Assembly (NCBI GenBank): GCA_914767715.1
Contig: OU612067.1
Span: forward strand, 11,906,001-11,970,000
Source: Membranipora membranacea
Taxonomy: Eukaryota; Bryozoa; Gymnolaemata; Cheilostomatida; Membraniporidae
Length of the DNA: 64,000 nt
Reading direction: 5' to 3'
The position numbers and the translations under genes were made by a program. Below, piece after piece: positions 48,271 to 60,392 of the stretch; the first letter of the stretch is position 1, and the number at the start of each line of letters is the position of its first letter. The notes under the pieces are model-generated. The model saw only the letters and a list, made by a program, of their open reading frames with translations. It was not told where the DNA came from and did not search any database.

Positions 48271-48515
48271 TTTCAAACAAGTTAGAACTAGTAGCATGAT
48301 ATTGATATTGCAAGTACATTGCCAGGTACATTGAAGTTGAAAATAGCACTTTGTCTTAGAAGTATTAAGTAGTAAATCTAGATCAGAGCATTGGTTGGAG
48401 ATTCCATCAATTTCAGAAAAATAATTGCATAAGTCTAAATCATTACCAGCTAATCCATTCACACACGTGTCATCTGCATTTTTAAGTATTGTGGTAATAC
48501 ACCTGTAATTGGGTG
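48265..48515 (-). pseudogene. LINE reverse transcriptase fragment
   Basis: The minus strand reads ILKNADDTCVNGLAGNDLDL and SDLDLLLNTSKTK, the catalytic ADD box region and next block of a LINE RT. The same junction with the SAP repeat occurs at 7331. It is cut at its left side by the Gypsy LTR target site. Confidence 0.78.
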
Positions 48516-48520
48516 AAGGT

Positions 48521-48741
48521 TGTCGTGTATTCAACTTACATGTATTGTTGTATGGGTACTCCTAGCTCCCTAATACTGTATGTAACTTAGTCAGTCTCTC
48601 CCTTGGGCTTCTCCTCTCTCAGTCCACGTTTATTCTAATACCCTCTCTTCGCGCACTCGGGTATAGTCCGAGTCTGCATCCTTTGCTAGTCTCTCTCACC
48701 TGCTGTCTAGATCCCTTATGCTAATATCCGGTTCCACCACA
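48521..48741 (-). repeat. outer Gypsy 3' LTR
   Basis: 221 bases, same length as the 5' LTR at 60944. On the minus strand it begins TGTGGTGGAACCGGAT. Confidence 0.9.
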
Positions 48742-48758
48742 TCACCCTTCCTTTCCTC
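48742..48758 (-). promoter_or_regulatory. polypurine tract of outer Gypsy
   Basis: The minus strand reads GAGGAAAGGAAGGGTGA immediately before the 3' LTR. A second similar purine tract with a partial LTR start follows at about 48780-48823, a small local duplication. Confidence 0.7.
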
Positions 48759-48839
48759 AAATCTATTGTCTCGATTCCTTATGCTAATATTTCGTTCCAC
48801 CACATCTCCTTTCCTTTCCTAATTTTCTTCGTTATCCTT

Positions 48840-49307
48840 TTTTTTCTAATCCTGATTGTACCGTCTACTGGGGACGTTCTCTCTTATGTCCCGATTTCTG
48901 AATCTGGGCTCTTCTCTCTCCGCTTGTGCTTCTCTCCTATTTCTGTCTCTGTCTTGCTCTCTTCGCTGTCTCTCCTCCCTTTCTCGGTCCTCTTTCTCTC
49001 TCTCTAACTCATCTGCCTTTGTTGGTACGTCCTGTTGTTTTGTTCAAGCAGCCTATGACGCTGCTCTTTGTACTAAGCTCTAACTTCCTCTAACGCCCTT
49101 TCCATCTCTTCTCGATTACTTCTCCTGATGTTTTCTTCCTCGCTATCTCTTTCTCTCCTTAGCTCCTCTCTGCCTCTTCTTGCTACCGGTTCCTTCCTAA
49201 TTTGCCTGTTTCCTTCCTCCCTATCTATTCCTCTCCTTGGCTCCTCTCTGCCTCTTCTTGCGACCGGTTCCTGCCTAACTTGCCTTGTCCTTATCCGCCT
49301 CTTTTTT
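48840..49307 (-). pseudogene. Arg/Glu-rich coiled-coil tail region of outer Gypsy
   Basis: After the integrase stop, a shifted frame stays open from about 49305 to 49080 and encodes a string of R and E residues with an internal ~75-base tandem repeat (EPVARRGREE twice). A further R/E-rich stretch runs to 48860 (REKEDREREERQRREQDRDR). Highly charged, probably helical; unusual between integrase and LTR. Confidence 0.55.
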
Positions 49308-49922
49308 TCACAGCGCCTTTACAATCTCAACTCCTCTCTCTGCTAGTCCATTTGCCTGAGGGTGATGTGGACTGCTTGTAGAGTGTATTATGTTATACTC
49401 TTCCATAAGTGATCTCCATCCCTGAGATACATAACAAGGGCCGTTATCTGTTCTAATCCTATTTGGTATTCCTAATCTTGAGATGACTGCTCTAAATTTC
49501 TTGGCTAATTCTGCTCCTGTTAGTCCCTTCATCTCCACCACCTCGATCCACCTTGAGTAATAATCTATGAAGAGTGCATAGTTCCTTCCCTCTAATTCGA
49601 ATAAATCTGACGCTATATGTGTCCAAGGCTTCTCTGGCAGCTGGGTCTGTTTCAGCGGCAGATTTTGCATTCTCCTAAATTGAATGCACTTGGGGCATCC
49701 TTCCACCATATCTATAATCTCTCTCCTAATGGCGGGCCACCAGATTGAATCCTGGCTTCTGCGGTATGTTTTTACTATGCCTTGGTGCCCCGAATGCAAC
49801 CTTCCCAACATTTGAGTTCTCATCTTCTTTGGAATGTATAACCGATTATTTATCATCACCATGCCGTTTTTCTTGCTTAATAGGTCTGCACTACCCTTAA
49901 CTTGCCTCATTTCCCCTTTCAA
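49308..49922 (-). pseudogene. outer Gypsy integrase
   Basis: HHCC zinc motif (HSGHQG...CPKCIQF), then catalytic residues in SDLFELEGR, RTDNGPCYV and QANGLAERGV, so D, D and E are present. The frame ends at TGA (49308-49310) after KAL, well short of a normal C-terminal domain; the Arg/Glu-rich frame follows. Confidence 0.85.
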
Positions 49923-49976
49923 TTCACCGGGCCACCCTTCTCTTATAAATTTGACAATATTCTGATACTCCTTATC

Positions 49977-51280
49977 TCATACGCTTTCGACCTTTATCTC
50001 CTCAACAAGACTATCTTCCTCGGCTGATAGTAGGCTCTGTACATGCATCTCCACCTGTGATATCTTAACTGCTTCATCTTTGGTTGGTGGCCTTGACAAG
50101 AGATCTGCTTTGAACATCTTGTTCCCAGGCGTATGGAAAATGTCGTAGCAGTATCTCATCAACCTCATTTTAAACCTCTGGATTCTCAAGGGAAGCTCTG
50201 AGAGGTCCTTGGATCCTAGTAGCGATATCAATGGTTTGTGGTCCGTTTCTATCTCAAACCGCCTTCCCATCAAATAGAAATCAAACTTTCCACATGCCCA
50301 TGTGGTTGCTAATGCCTCTTTCTCAATTTGTCCGTATCTCCTCTCTGCATCTGTCAGTTTTTGTTACGCATATGCCACTGGTCTCCATTCCCCATTACCT
50401 TGGTTTTGTAGTAATGCTGCACCTAGTGTATGGCAGCTAGCGTCCGCTGTCACCCTATGCTCCTTATTATATTCGAACAGGGCCAATAGCGGAAAAGACG
50501 TTATCAAGTCCTTAACTATTCAAAACTTCTCTGATGAGTTTCCAGCCAAATCCATTCATTTTTCTGTCTGTCCAGCTCTCTGAGGGCCACTTCTGCTTCA
50601 GACAACTGGGGGCTGTACCTACTCAAATAATTGACCATTGCCAAAAATCTTTGGAGACGTTTTCTGTCTGTTGGGGCTGGCATCTCTCTAATTGCTCTCT
50701 CTTTCTCGGGGTCCACACTTATCCCCTTCGTGCTGAGTATGTGCCCAAAGAACTTCACTTCCTTAACACCAAATTCACACTTGGACTTGTTGAAGGCCAT
50801 ACCTGCCCTTTCTATCTTTAAAAGTACCTCCCAAAGCCTTTTCTCGTGCTCTTCTTTGTTCTTCCCTACTACTAATATATCGTCCATCATACAAACTACT
50901 CCTTCCATCCCTGAAAGAATTCTGGGGCTGCTGATATACCAAAAGGCATTTTCCTATATTGGTATCTGCCAAAAGGGGTGATAAAGGTTGTGTATTCCCT
51001 TGATTCCTCCTCTAATCTAACCTGCCAAAACCCTGAGTTGGGGTCCATTTTGCTAAAGTACTGGCTCCCTGCCAACGACGATAAAGTATCTTCTATATGG
51101 GGCAAAGGAAATGTCTCTCGCTTGACACTCTTATTGAGTTCTGAGAGATCTACGCAGATCCTAACTTTTCCGCTCGACTTCGGTGCTACCACCATCCCTG
51201 AACACCAAGTAGTTGGTTGTTCTACTCCTAAGCTTTCCATCCTCTCTAATTCGTCTTGTGTGGCCTGCCTCAATCGATCG
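49977..51280 (-). pseudogene. outer Gypsy reverse transcriptase and RNase H
   Basis: RT: VVAPKSSGKVRICVDLSELN, FSKMDPNSGFWQV, then a frameshift near 50900 before CMMDDILVVG (catalytic MDD), and FFGHILSTKGI. RNase H: VTADASCHTLGAALL, then TAA near 50366 where YA-S/x-QKL is expected, then FEIETDHKPLISLL. Several breaks; not translatable as one protein. Confidence 0.85.
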
Positions 51281-51589
51281 GTAGTCTCCTAGGGACATTA
51301 AGACATTACGGCTTCGCTCCCTCTTTCACGTTGATTTTGAAAACAGCCAGCGAAACTCCAAGTTAACCGAAGAGTTTCGGAAGTCTGGTTTCAATGTCCT
51401 CGCTGCTAATGCTCCGTACTGTCTTTACTAACTCTAATTTACTTATTTCTCGTTTGCCTATAAGGTTGTTTTGGGCTCCCTCCAAGATGTAAGCTCTCCC
51501 TCTAACTGCTTGTCCCCATTCTGTCAATAGGGGAATGTGTGTCCTGAATCTTATATCAAGTTATTACCGTCAGCTCCTATTTGCTGTCT

Positions 51590-51645
51590 CTGGTGTAATC
51601 ACAGTGACGTCAGCTCCTGTGTCGACTATAAACTTAACCATTTCT
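51590..51645 (-). pseudogene. outer Gypsy aspartic protease active-site region
   Basis: The minus strand reads KFIVDTGADVTVITPE; DTGA is the protease active-site motif. Stops follow within about 20 codons. Confidence 0.75.
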
Positions 51646-51660
51646 TGTCGACTCTCAATC

Positions 51661-52150
51661 TTATCTTGAAATCCTCGCTTTTTTTTCTCCCTGGTGGTCA
51701 TAATGATTCATCTGATGCGCATTAACTTCGCTTCTGCTTAGGTCTTTTTGTCCGAATCGGCTTGGGCAGAATTTCGCTAGATGGCTGGTGTCTCCACAAA
51801 CGTAGCACTTAAAGTTCGTGTTTCTACTTTTCGCTCCCATTTCTCTCTCTTTCTTATCTCTACATTCCTTATAGTTATGTGCAAATCCTCCACACGTGTA
51901 GCAGCCTCTTCCTCTTCCTCTGCCTCGCCCTCTCCCATATCCTCGACCTCTAAATCCCGAGTTGAAACTTCTGCCATGACTGCTTGCTCCAACTCTATCT
52001 ATGTTTTCCTGTTCTCCCTCCTGACTATAGTCGCCTGAATGTTTCTCCGCTACTTCGTCCACTTCTGATATGGGTTTTGGCTCGGTTTTTTGTAGGATCT
52101 TAGAAGCTGTAATAGTAATGCTCATGAATTTCCCAATGCAACAGGTGGTG
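51661..52150 (-). pseudogene. outer Gypsy gag C-terminus with two zinc knuckles
   Basis: An RGRGYGRGRGRGRGRG tract leads into CYTCGGFAHNYKEC and CYVCGDTSHLAKFC, both CCHC zinc knuckles of nucleocapsid. The upstream part stops where the plus-strand Gypsy begins (about 52110-52160). Confidence 0.85.
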
Positions 52151-52270
52151 TCAACCAATTAGGTTCATTAGTTAGGCATGGAAATAGTGGCGGCAAGCCA
52201 AAACCCAGATATGAAAACTGAAACTGAAAAATGGTGTTAAATCCTACAGAGGTACGTCAAATCGTAAGTC

Positions 52271-53582
52271 AGCTGAATCATGCTATAGGTGTGGTTCTTC
52301 CAATCATATCGGTAGTGATACTAACTGCCCAGCTATGGATAAGCAGTGTAATAAATGCTCAAAAATAGGTCATTTTGCTATTGTGTGTAGGAGTGTTGAA
52401 CCTAAGAAAAAGGTGCATTCTATATTGTCAGCTGGTAGTCAAAATGTTGATCAAGGTCAGCCAGAATTTCAGTGCAAAACTATCAGGCCGAAGTTTAATC
52501 TAGACAAGCTTGAAATCAGAGTAGGAAACATTCCGCTTGATGTGCTTGTAAATTCTGGCTCACAGAGCGATGTGATTAGTAAAGACACATTTGATTTACT
52601 TGTGTCAAGAGGTCTTAGAGCCAAAGTAGAGCCAACAGACCTGGAACTGTTTCCGTATACTGCTGATAAGCTATTAGACTTGTTCGGATGCTTCAATGCG
52701 GAACTAGAAGCAGGAAATCACCGGGCAATAACTGAAATCATAATTATTAATGATAGGGATCAGACGTCGTTGTTGAGTAATGATACATCGCATGCACTTA
52801 AACTAATCAAAATAGGCTACAACGTAGGAGTAAATAGCTTGGATTCTAATACCAGTAATTTCAGTAATTACGATAGTCTGCTAGATAACTATAAGAATTT
52901 ATTTTCAGGCGTAGGCAAATTCAAAGGCCCAGATATAAAAATAGGAATAGATCGTAATGTAGCTCCAGTGTGTCAACCATATAATCGCGTTCCATTCGCA
53001 CTGAGGAGTAAAGTAGAGGCTAAACTAGAAAAGCTAGTTAAATCAGATATCATAGAGGTAGTAGCAAAGCCTACACAGTGGATTTCACCTTTGATTTCTG
53101 TACCTAAGGCTAATGGTGATATTGGGCTATGTGTTGATATGCGTAGGGCAAACCAGGCAATTATTAGGGAAAGACATCACATGCCGACTGTTGATGATTT
53201 ATTACAGGATATGAATGGCAGCAAGGTTTTCAGCAAGTTAGACATGAAGGAAGGTTTCACGCAATTTGCGCTGCATCCCGATTCAAGGGATATCACAACA
53301 TTCAGTTGTCACATTGGCCTATACCGATATAAGAGGTTAGTTTATGGTTGCTCTATGGCTCCAGAGAAATTTTATGCAGAGATTCATAGATTGATTCAAG
53401 GCATTCCAGGTGTAGCAAACCTCGCTGATGATATTATTATACATGGGCTATATACTGAGCATGATGCTAGATTGATACAGGTTCTGGACAGGCTCAAATC
53501 AGCAGGATTGACACTCAACAGGCAGAAGTGTACATTTGGTGTTGATGAGTTAGAATTTGTAGGTCATAAACTATCAGCATAG
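52271..53582 (+). pseudogene. inner Gypsy gag zinc knuckles, protease and RT
   Basis: Two CCHC knuckles (CYRCGSSNHIGSDTNCPA, CNKCSKIGHFAIVC). The protease active site reads LVNSGSQSDVIS, with Asn in place of the catalytic Asp. RT: SPLISVPKANGDIGLCVDMR, FSKLDMKEGFTQFALHP, VANLADDIIIHG (catalytic DD present). TAG at 53580-53582 ends the frame in the thumb; GIDPMAGKVDAI and FLGLANYCSKFIPDF continue after it to 53795. Confidence 0.87.
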
Positions 53583-53839
53583 GGCATCGATCCGATGGCT
53601 GGGAAAGTTGATGCTATAGTTAACGCTAAGGAACCAACATGCATAGAGGAGTTGCGTTCTTTCTTAGGATTAGCTAACTATTGTAGCAAATTCATACCAG
53701 ATTTCTCGACCAAGACAGAACCACTGCGCAAACTGAAAAAGCAGCCAGCAGATGGCAAGCAGAAGGGGGTCAAAGAAAAATTTGTTCTCAACTAAGAGCA
53801 GATAGTAGCGTTTGAGAGAGTGAAGAAAAGTCTAGCCAG

Positions 53840-56800
53840 CTCAGTGACTTATATGGATTTTGTAGTTCAATAGCTGCAGGAATTATCATCTCCTTGCTTG
53901 TATAAATATTTAAACCAGAGTTTTTACCCTACAAATTTTACATATATATAGAAAGTCTTTTGTTCTGCTAAACAAAATCCACAAGAAATTTAGAAGAATA
54001 GAAACATAAGACAGTGGATATTCTAGTTTGTATCAACTGATTTGTCTGTTGATTGGAAGCCCAGCAGTTTTGAATTTGACATGCTATACTAAAATTAAGT
54101 GTCGATGCTAATTCCATGTATCCAATTTGGTACTGAAATGATGCCACACCAACATATGGAAACATTGTGATTTTGAAATAGAATTCAATGCACACAAAAT
54201 TTTGCTATACTGAACTATTACTAAGCAAAACTAATGGAGAAATATTCATGCAGCAGCAGTGAATTTTTGTCAATTCTAACTTTAATGAGATCTGAAAATT
54301 AACAAGTGATATCATCAATACACACAACTACTGGTCAAATAAATTTGATTTTGATTCTGCAAGATTTTGGTAGCTTTGGTCTTAGCCTTGTATGGTATTT
54401 TTAAATCAGCCTATCATATACCATGCTCACTGAGTTGGAACTTTATCGAAAGAAGACTGGGGACTAGGAGGTATAAAGTTTCCTTAAACAAACTTGTCAA
54501 ATTGATGATGATCTAGAGCAGCAGCATTTAACTCAGGATGGCAGCATTAGCGCTGCAACAACTTAGTATCCAATAGTTTCCTCTACTCTTTTTTCTCTAT
54601 GATGCTTGCATTTATTGCCACAAGTTGGTATAACTGGTATGTGGGGGTAGAGTCAATAGTGTATTCGTCGGAAGGGCTTTTAGGGGGCCTGACCCTACCA
54701 ATTTTCAGCGTGTCAATTTTGAAAATCCTCTTGAAACCTCTTAAACCTTTAATAACCAGGCGCCCAGAGGGGCCATTGTGAGATTGGTTGGGATTATGAA
54801 TGGATTAGGCTGGTTGATATGGTGTGATTCGCCAATTCTTACATGTTTTGAGGTTAAGATGTCATCAATGAGTTTAAAACTGATATTTTTGACATAAGGT
54901 AGGCTATGGCCAGAAATGTGATATTGCCGCTGTCTGAATCATTTTCAAGCAAGTCTAAATTTAAGATGCCAGTCGAATGAAATAACACCCATGCATAATG
55001 TTTGTTGCAGCAAAGTCAAAATCATCAAGCAGCTCATGAATGAGCTCCCTAATTCGATAAATCTTCCATGGACGGTTTCTGCAGCAAGATAATTTTCCTT
55101 CCAAAATGGGCTGGAACACATTAAACTACCTCTTTTCCTCAGATAGTTCCTCAATATCCTTCCCTGCGGGAAGACTTTCAAATGCATTTCCTGTACCCAG
55201 CCTGGTTTGCCTATACAAAATCCATGGATACAGCCCTGGGTAGAATAGGCAGAGCGGTGCAATAGCCAATAACCATGATTTTTCCGTTGGACTGCCCTTA
55301 AACTACTGCTGCCACTCATGCAAATTTGTGCTGCATAGCTCCAAGATAATTAATTGAGACTTAAATCTCATAATTGTCACCTAATGGACAAATAATTTGC
55401 ACAAACTGATCTTCAAAATCAGGGCATGAAATCTATGCACCAGCTTATGACATGTACAGTGTGCACTAGTAAGCCGATAACTACGTCACCTGATGGGTAG
55501 ATAATTAGTTTCATACCCAAATTTTGACGATCAGTTTGTGCTAATTATTTGCTCATTAGGTGACAATGCTGAGATTGCAGCCTCAGCCTACACAGAATTC
55601 TATAAGCACACATTTGGCTGTGTGGCAGCAGTGGTTTAAAACAGGCTTGCATCATGAAATTCCTGTGACACAGATTAAATGTCTTTCATATGTTTTTGCC
55701 TACAATCTGAGCAAATAGCTATAGCCAACGTCACGAGGCACTGATTTTCTTCATCCTTGATCTTGGAACACCAATCTACACATATTTAAAATACCAATAC
55801 AATGATGGTCTGAAATAACCAGGGATGGTGGGATATATCATCTCCCACCCTCCCTGAAATATCAAACTCAAGCAATTAAATTTGAGTCCATAATTGCAAA
55901 CAATTTGATATTGTCTTCTACAATATAGCTAGTCTACAGGAGCGAACTCTCACTGCAGGAGCCATTGAAAATTTTTGGCAATAACAGGATAATCTCACTA
56001 TTTGAACCCACCATACACAGACCATTTATAAGAGATTTTATCATGTAACATTACATAGCACACTTTCATGTGTAAATACTTAGAGATAATAATCAGCCTT
56101 CACACTATTGTTTCTTAGGGGATTAGGCTTCACATCCATTGTAAACTCAATATCAGTGAAACTATTTCAAAGAGACAGGAGACACCTATTCTTGTTTAGG
56201 TGAACAAACTCAGAGTAGTTTTCACAAGAAGATGTTTCAGTAACAAACCCAGGTGAAATCACCAAGCAGGGTTTACGGTTATGGTTAATCATCACGTTGG
56301 GCCTATTTGAAACGCTGGCAATACACAGTACTCAAAACATGTGAAAAATACATAATCAAATATTTACAGCTGAGAGGAAAATATGTGATTCCCTGATCTG
56401 ACAAAACACTAGAGTCTAGAAGTTTTGAAATATTACAACATAACGCAGTGGAATTGCTGTGTGTGCCCCTATACAATGTAAACTGGTATGAGATACAATG
56501 CTTGGATGCTGCTTGAATTTGCTACTCTTTGACAGGGATTTGCGAGATCTTGTTACGATTGTCATTGCTAATAGTGTTGCTTGATGTGTAAATTTGCTGT
56601 AAGGTTATGATCTGGGCAAGATACTGAAACTTGGTGGCCATAAAGTGGAAGAGGCAAGCTCATAAGACTTGACAAATTATCTTATAGGTATTAAAAAATG
56701 AAGAGTGTACTGTGGTCACATTAACCCCCATTCATGTGTACTGAAATGACTAGGTAAAATATTGAATAAATCTGCCGGTCCCTGTTTTAGAATCCTAATA

Positions 56801-57552
56801 TTCTCTGTCATGTGGAGGTTTCTAAAATTACTGGTTTTTCTATCATACTAAGTAGTTTTTATATTCTGCTTTCACAATTAAATAAGGGTTCCATCTTCAT
56901 TTTAGGAACAATAATCTAAGTCAGCATTTGATGCTCATAATCTGTTATCATTTCAAGTGATGTCATGTTAGAAGACAAGATTTCAGGTTCACATCAAATC
57001 TTCATTGTGATATTAATTTTGTAACATTGTATTGTGCTGAGTGTGAGGCCTCTATACGATTCAATGCTTTTCATTGCTTTAACATTTGGTAAACAAAGGA
57101 ATCCTTTATATGCTGTGCCTAGTTCTATACATACTAGTACTAGTACTATACAATAGAGGATAAATGTACCATGTCAGCTTGCATCAAAAGTTTATATGAG
57201 AAAACTGAGAATAAATTTTAATAAATGCTGCATTAAATGAAGGGAAATAGGGATAGAGTGACCCAAAATGATTCATATATTGATATCATCATAATGTGGT
57301 TAGCAAATAAATTTGACTCTTCTAGCATATGTAGAAGTGCATTTTAATTGAGTCATCTGGTTAAAAGATAATTTTTTGCCAACAATTCATCATTTTTTAT
57401 GAAATTCATGATTTTTTGCATTCATTTCGTGGATTAAATGGTAATTCCACCACCAAGTCTGGACAATAACTTTCAATCAATTTGTGATGGTTTCTGCATC
57501 AAATTTAAAAAATGTAGGGGGAGATAACGGGGAAACCATTTAAGTCACTGAG
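53840..57552. mobile_element. 3.7 kb insertion with short terminal inverted repeats in the RT-RNase H linker
   Basis: Gypsy coding sequence stops near 53839 and resumes near 57560. The ends are inverted: CTCAGTGACTTA...ATGG at the left and CCAT...TAAGTCACTGAG at the right (12 bases perfect, about 20 with mismatches). CAGTG termini resemble hAT elements, but no 8-bp target duplicate is visible. Inside: an inverted repeat at 55374-55567 and a 124-codon minus frame (54945-55319) without recognisable motifs. Probably a non-autonomous or decayed DNA transposon. Confidence 0.55.
55374..55567. repeat. imperfect inverted repeat (~47-bp arms)
   Basis: ATTGTCACCTAATGGACAAA at the left pairs with the right-hand ATTAGGTGACAAT end, and the pairing continues through TGCACAAACTGATC. 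Spacer about 100 bases. May be a small nested MITE. Confidence 0.75.
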
Positions 57553-57559
57553 AGTAGAG

Positions 57560-58600
57560 AGGCTTTAGGTTATTTTGATCTCAAATATCCAACTAAGGTG
57601 GTAGCTGATGCAAGTCTTTTTGGTTTAGGTGCTGTTCTTATCCAGGATCAGGAGGATGGACCACGGGTTTTTAGCTATGCATCGAGAAGTTTGAGTGATG
57701 TTGAATCTAGATACCATCAGACTGAAAGGGAAGCTCTAAGTTTGGTGTGAGCATGTGAAAGATTTAAGCCATATTTGATAGGCAATAAGTTCAATTTGGT
57801 TACAGACCATGAGCCACTGAAGGTTATTTATGGTCCGCGTTCAAAACCATGTGCTAAGATTGAACGCTGGGTGTTAAGTCTTATGTCATATGATTACACT
57901 GTAGTTTATTGGCCAGGTAGCAAAAATGAAGCAGACCCTCTCTCAAGGCTCTCAGCAAGTAAAGTCTGTGATTTGTCTCTCGCAAACAAGGCTGAAGCAT
58001 ATGTTAGATTTGTAGCTTTAAATTCTCTACCTAAGGCTATGACCGCTAAAGAGATAGAGAAAATTTCTTTAGACGACGAGGAATTATCCATTGTTAGGAA
58101 ATGCATAAATTCAAATAATTTGGATGTTCGTGGTATATCAAAGTCGTATAAGCTAATTAGTGGTGAATTGTGTGTGATAGGAAACCTAGTATTGAGAGGC
58201 TGCAGAATAGTCATACCCTCTCAACTCAGACCACATGTTTTAAATTTAGCTCATACAGGACATCTAGGGATTGTTGGTACTAAGAGGAATTTGAGGACTA
58301 AGGTTTGGTGGCCAAACATTGATAGCGATGTGGACAAGGCATGTCATGAGTGTCAATTAGTAGGTAAACCAAGTTCTCCGGAACCCATGTTGAGTTCTGA
58401 CCTCCCAACAGCGCCATGGAAGGAAGTTGCGGTAGATCATTTTGGTCCATTTGGTCATTCTAGCCAGTACTTGCTTGTTGTTATTGACTATTATTGTAGG
58501 TATTTTGAGTGCATTCCGGTTTTATCGACCAGTGCTGCAACCACACTAAAGAAATTGGATGAAGTTTTCAAACTCATGGAATCCCACAGTACTTGAAAAG
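57560..58600 (+). pseudogene. inner Gypsy RNase H and integrase N-terminal half
   Basis: RNase H: VVADASLFGLGAVLIQDQ, then TGA near 57749 (LSLV-stop-ACERFK), then NLVTDHEPLKVIY. Integrase: HTGHLGIVGTKR...CHECQ zinc motif, catalytic VAVDHFGPFG. The frame shifts at about 58594. Confidence 0.87.
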
Positions 58601-58803
58601 TGATTCAGGACCAGCTTTCATCTCGGAGGATTTTAGGAAATTCTGTGAGAATTTGGCAATTAAACACAGCAGGGGTACACCTAAGTGGCCTCAAGGTAAT
58701 GGTCTTGTTGAATCATCGATGAAGTCCATAAAGAAAAGGCTTAAAATAGCCATGACTACAGGAAAAGATTGGGGAAGTGAACTCCACAAGTATTTATTTT
58801 CTA
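58593..58803 (+). pseudogene. inner Gypsy integrase core, second part
   Basis: SDSGPAFISEDF and WPQGNGLVESSMKSI supply the second catalytic D and the E. The frame runs into the MITE at 58804. Confidence 0.83.
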
Positions 58804-59469
58804 AAGCTGCGTTTACTATGCGACAAATCGGCTAATAATAACAACTCCGACACAGGTCACCAATTTGACTGACCGTGTAAACAGTTAATCTGTGTTTAAA
58901 TCGGTGTTTAAATCTGTATTGTTCAAAATCGTTCACTTGTGACAACGTCACAAGTGAACGACAGATCTTAACGATTATGAATGGTTCAGCCATTAAATGA
59001 GTAAAAGTAATGATGATCATTATATTTCTCTCACCCTTTCCTTGTCCTTAGCAGCAACTTGTACAGCTGTCATAACAGTTATTGCTGCTGCTGCTATTAT
59101 AACATCTTCATCAGATGATGAATCATTACTATACATGACTTTCTGTCAGTCTCAGTCCCAGTCTGCAGGGGCACAACAGTAGCCTTTCAACTAGGGAGAC
59201 TAGTGAAGGAGTCTCCAGTCTCCACTCTCCAGCTATGAATTACTAACTAGTTACTAGCTAATACTACTACTGAATAAACCAACTAGTTGTCTCACTAGGC
59301 AATCAGAGACAAGTTGAGTTGGAAGTTTGTGTTGAAATCGGTTAGGCATGAACAGTGTGTAAATAGCGTATCGTTGACATGTTGACAGACAACGATTAAT
59401 AGAGCAGATTCATAATCTGTGTAGGAGTTGTTATTATTAGCCGATTTGTCGCACATGTAAACGCAGCTT
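58804..59469. mobile_element. 666-bp MITE with ~45-bp TIRs in integrase
   Basis: Ends start AAGCTGCGTTTAC and continue through GCGACAAATCGGCTAATAAT on both sides, nearly identical for about 45 bases. TA flanks at 58802-58803 and 59470-59471. Gypsy coding continues straight after. Centre contains a perfect 14-bp stem (58930-58943/58947-58960, CGTTCACTTGTGAC). No transposase. Confidence 0.85.
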
Positions 59470-59472
59470 TAT

Positions 59473-59800
59473 AGAAATACACCCCATCCTGCGACTGGTA
59501 AGAGTCCAGCAGAATTATTATTTGGTCGTAAGCTGCGTACCAAATTACCCATGTATGATAATGATAATAAGTTAGATGATATTCAGGTCAGACAGCATGA
59601 CGCTGAATATAAGGCTAAAGTAAAAGAATACACTGACCGTAAGCGCAAGGCTGCAAACTCTAGTATTTCTATCGGTGATGAAGTTTTACTCATCAGAGAT
59701 CAAATTTCACAAAAAACTGACAAAAGTGAACAAAAATGGGTCACTGTAAGTAACTGTAAGATCCTCAGATGGACGAGAATATGTCCGTAACAGTTCCCAT
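59473..59800 (+). pseudogene. inner Gypsy integrase C-terminus
   Basis: NTPHPATGKSPAELLFGRKL, DAEYKAKVKEYTDRKRKA and ISIGDEVLLIRD: the integrase C-terminal helices and the GPY/F-adjacent GDEVL strand. Ends in a shifted frame. Confidence 0.82.
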
Positions 59801-60378
59801 CTGAGACCCTACAAGAGAACCCATGAAATCATACACCCTTCTTTTGTAGACGCCAGTATCGTAGGCACCACAGAAGAAGAAAAGAGGGAAAATAGTGTCA
59901 GAAGATCGCCACGCCACAAGAACACTCCAGACAGATACACTAACTATCTAAGCAATCTCAAGGATTACTACGACTTCTGCTACACATATTATCAAGGAAC
60001 TGAGCCTAATACGTCATGTCAAAAGTGCCCGATGCACTGCAGCACAACAGAGTCGAAAGGAGAATGAACTCCTGCGGTTTCATGCCAAGGCAAATCCTAC
60101 CCCACTGACAACGCGAATATCAGTGGTGCTTGTTCTCTATTTTCCCATAAATAGATTATGGTTTTTTGAGGCAAGGATGGCACGGTAGCTGCTGGCCGCA
60201 ATTGACTTTAAACATCTCTACACTATAAAGAGATTCCATTGACATATCATTTACATACTAAAATACATTATTGCTGACAAATTTTTTAAATAAGACATTT
60301 ATGTTGCTGTAATATGTTATGCTCGCTTTTTGTATGTATTTTTGTAAGTTTTCAGATAATTACTCATTCAAGTTTAAT

Positions 60379-60392
60379 GAGGAAAAGAGGGA
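60379..60392 (+). promoter_or_regulatory. polypurine tract of inner Gypsy
   Basis: GAGGAAAAGAGGGA directly before TGTTGTGTCC, the probable start of the 3' LTR. Confidence 0.65.

Noticed and set aside
50231-50981. Plus-strand open frames opposite the outer Gypsy pol
   Set aside because: They are antisense shadows of RT and RNase H, whose motifs are clear on the minus strand.
54945-55319. 124-codon minus frame in the 3.7 kb insertion
   Set aside because: No transposase or other motif, no splice or start context; could be chance. Left as part of the insertion.
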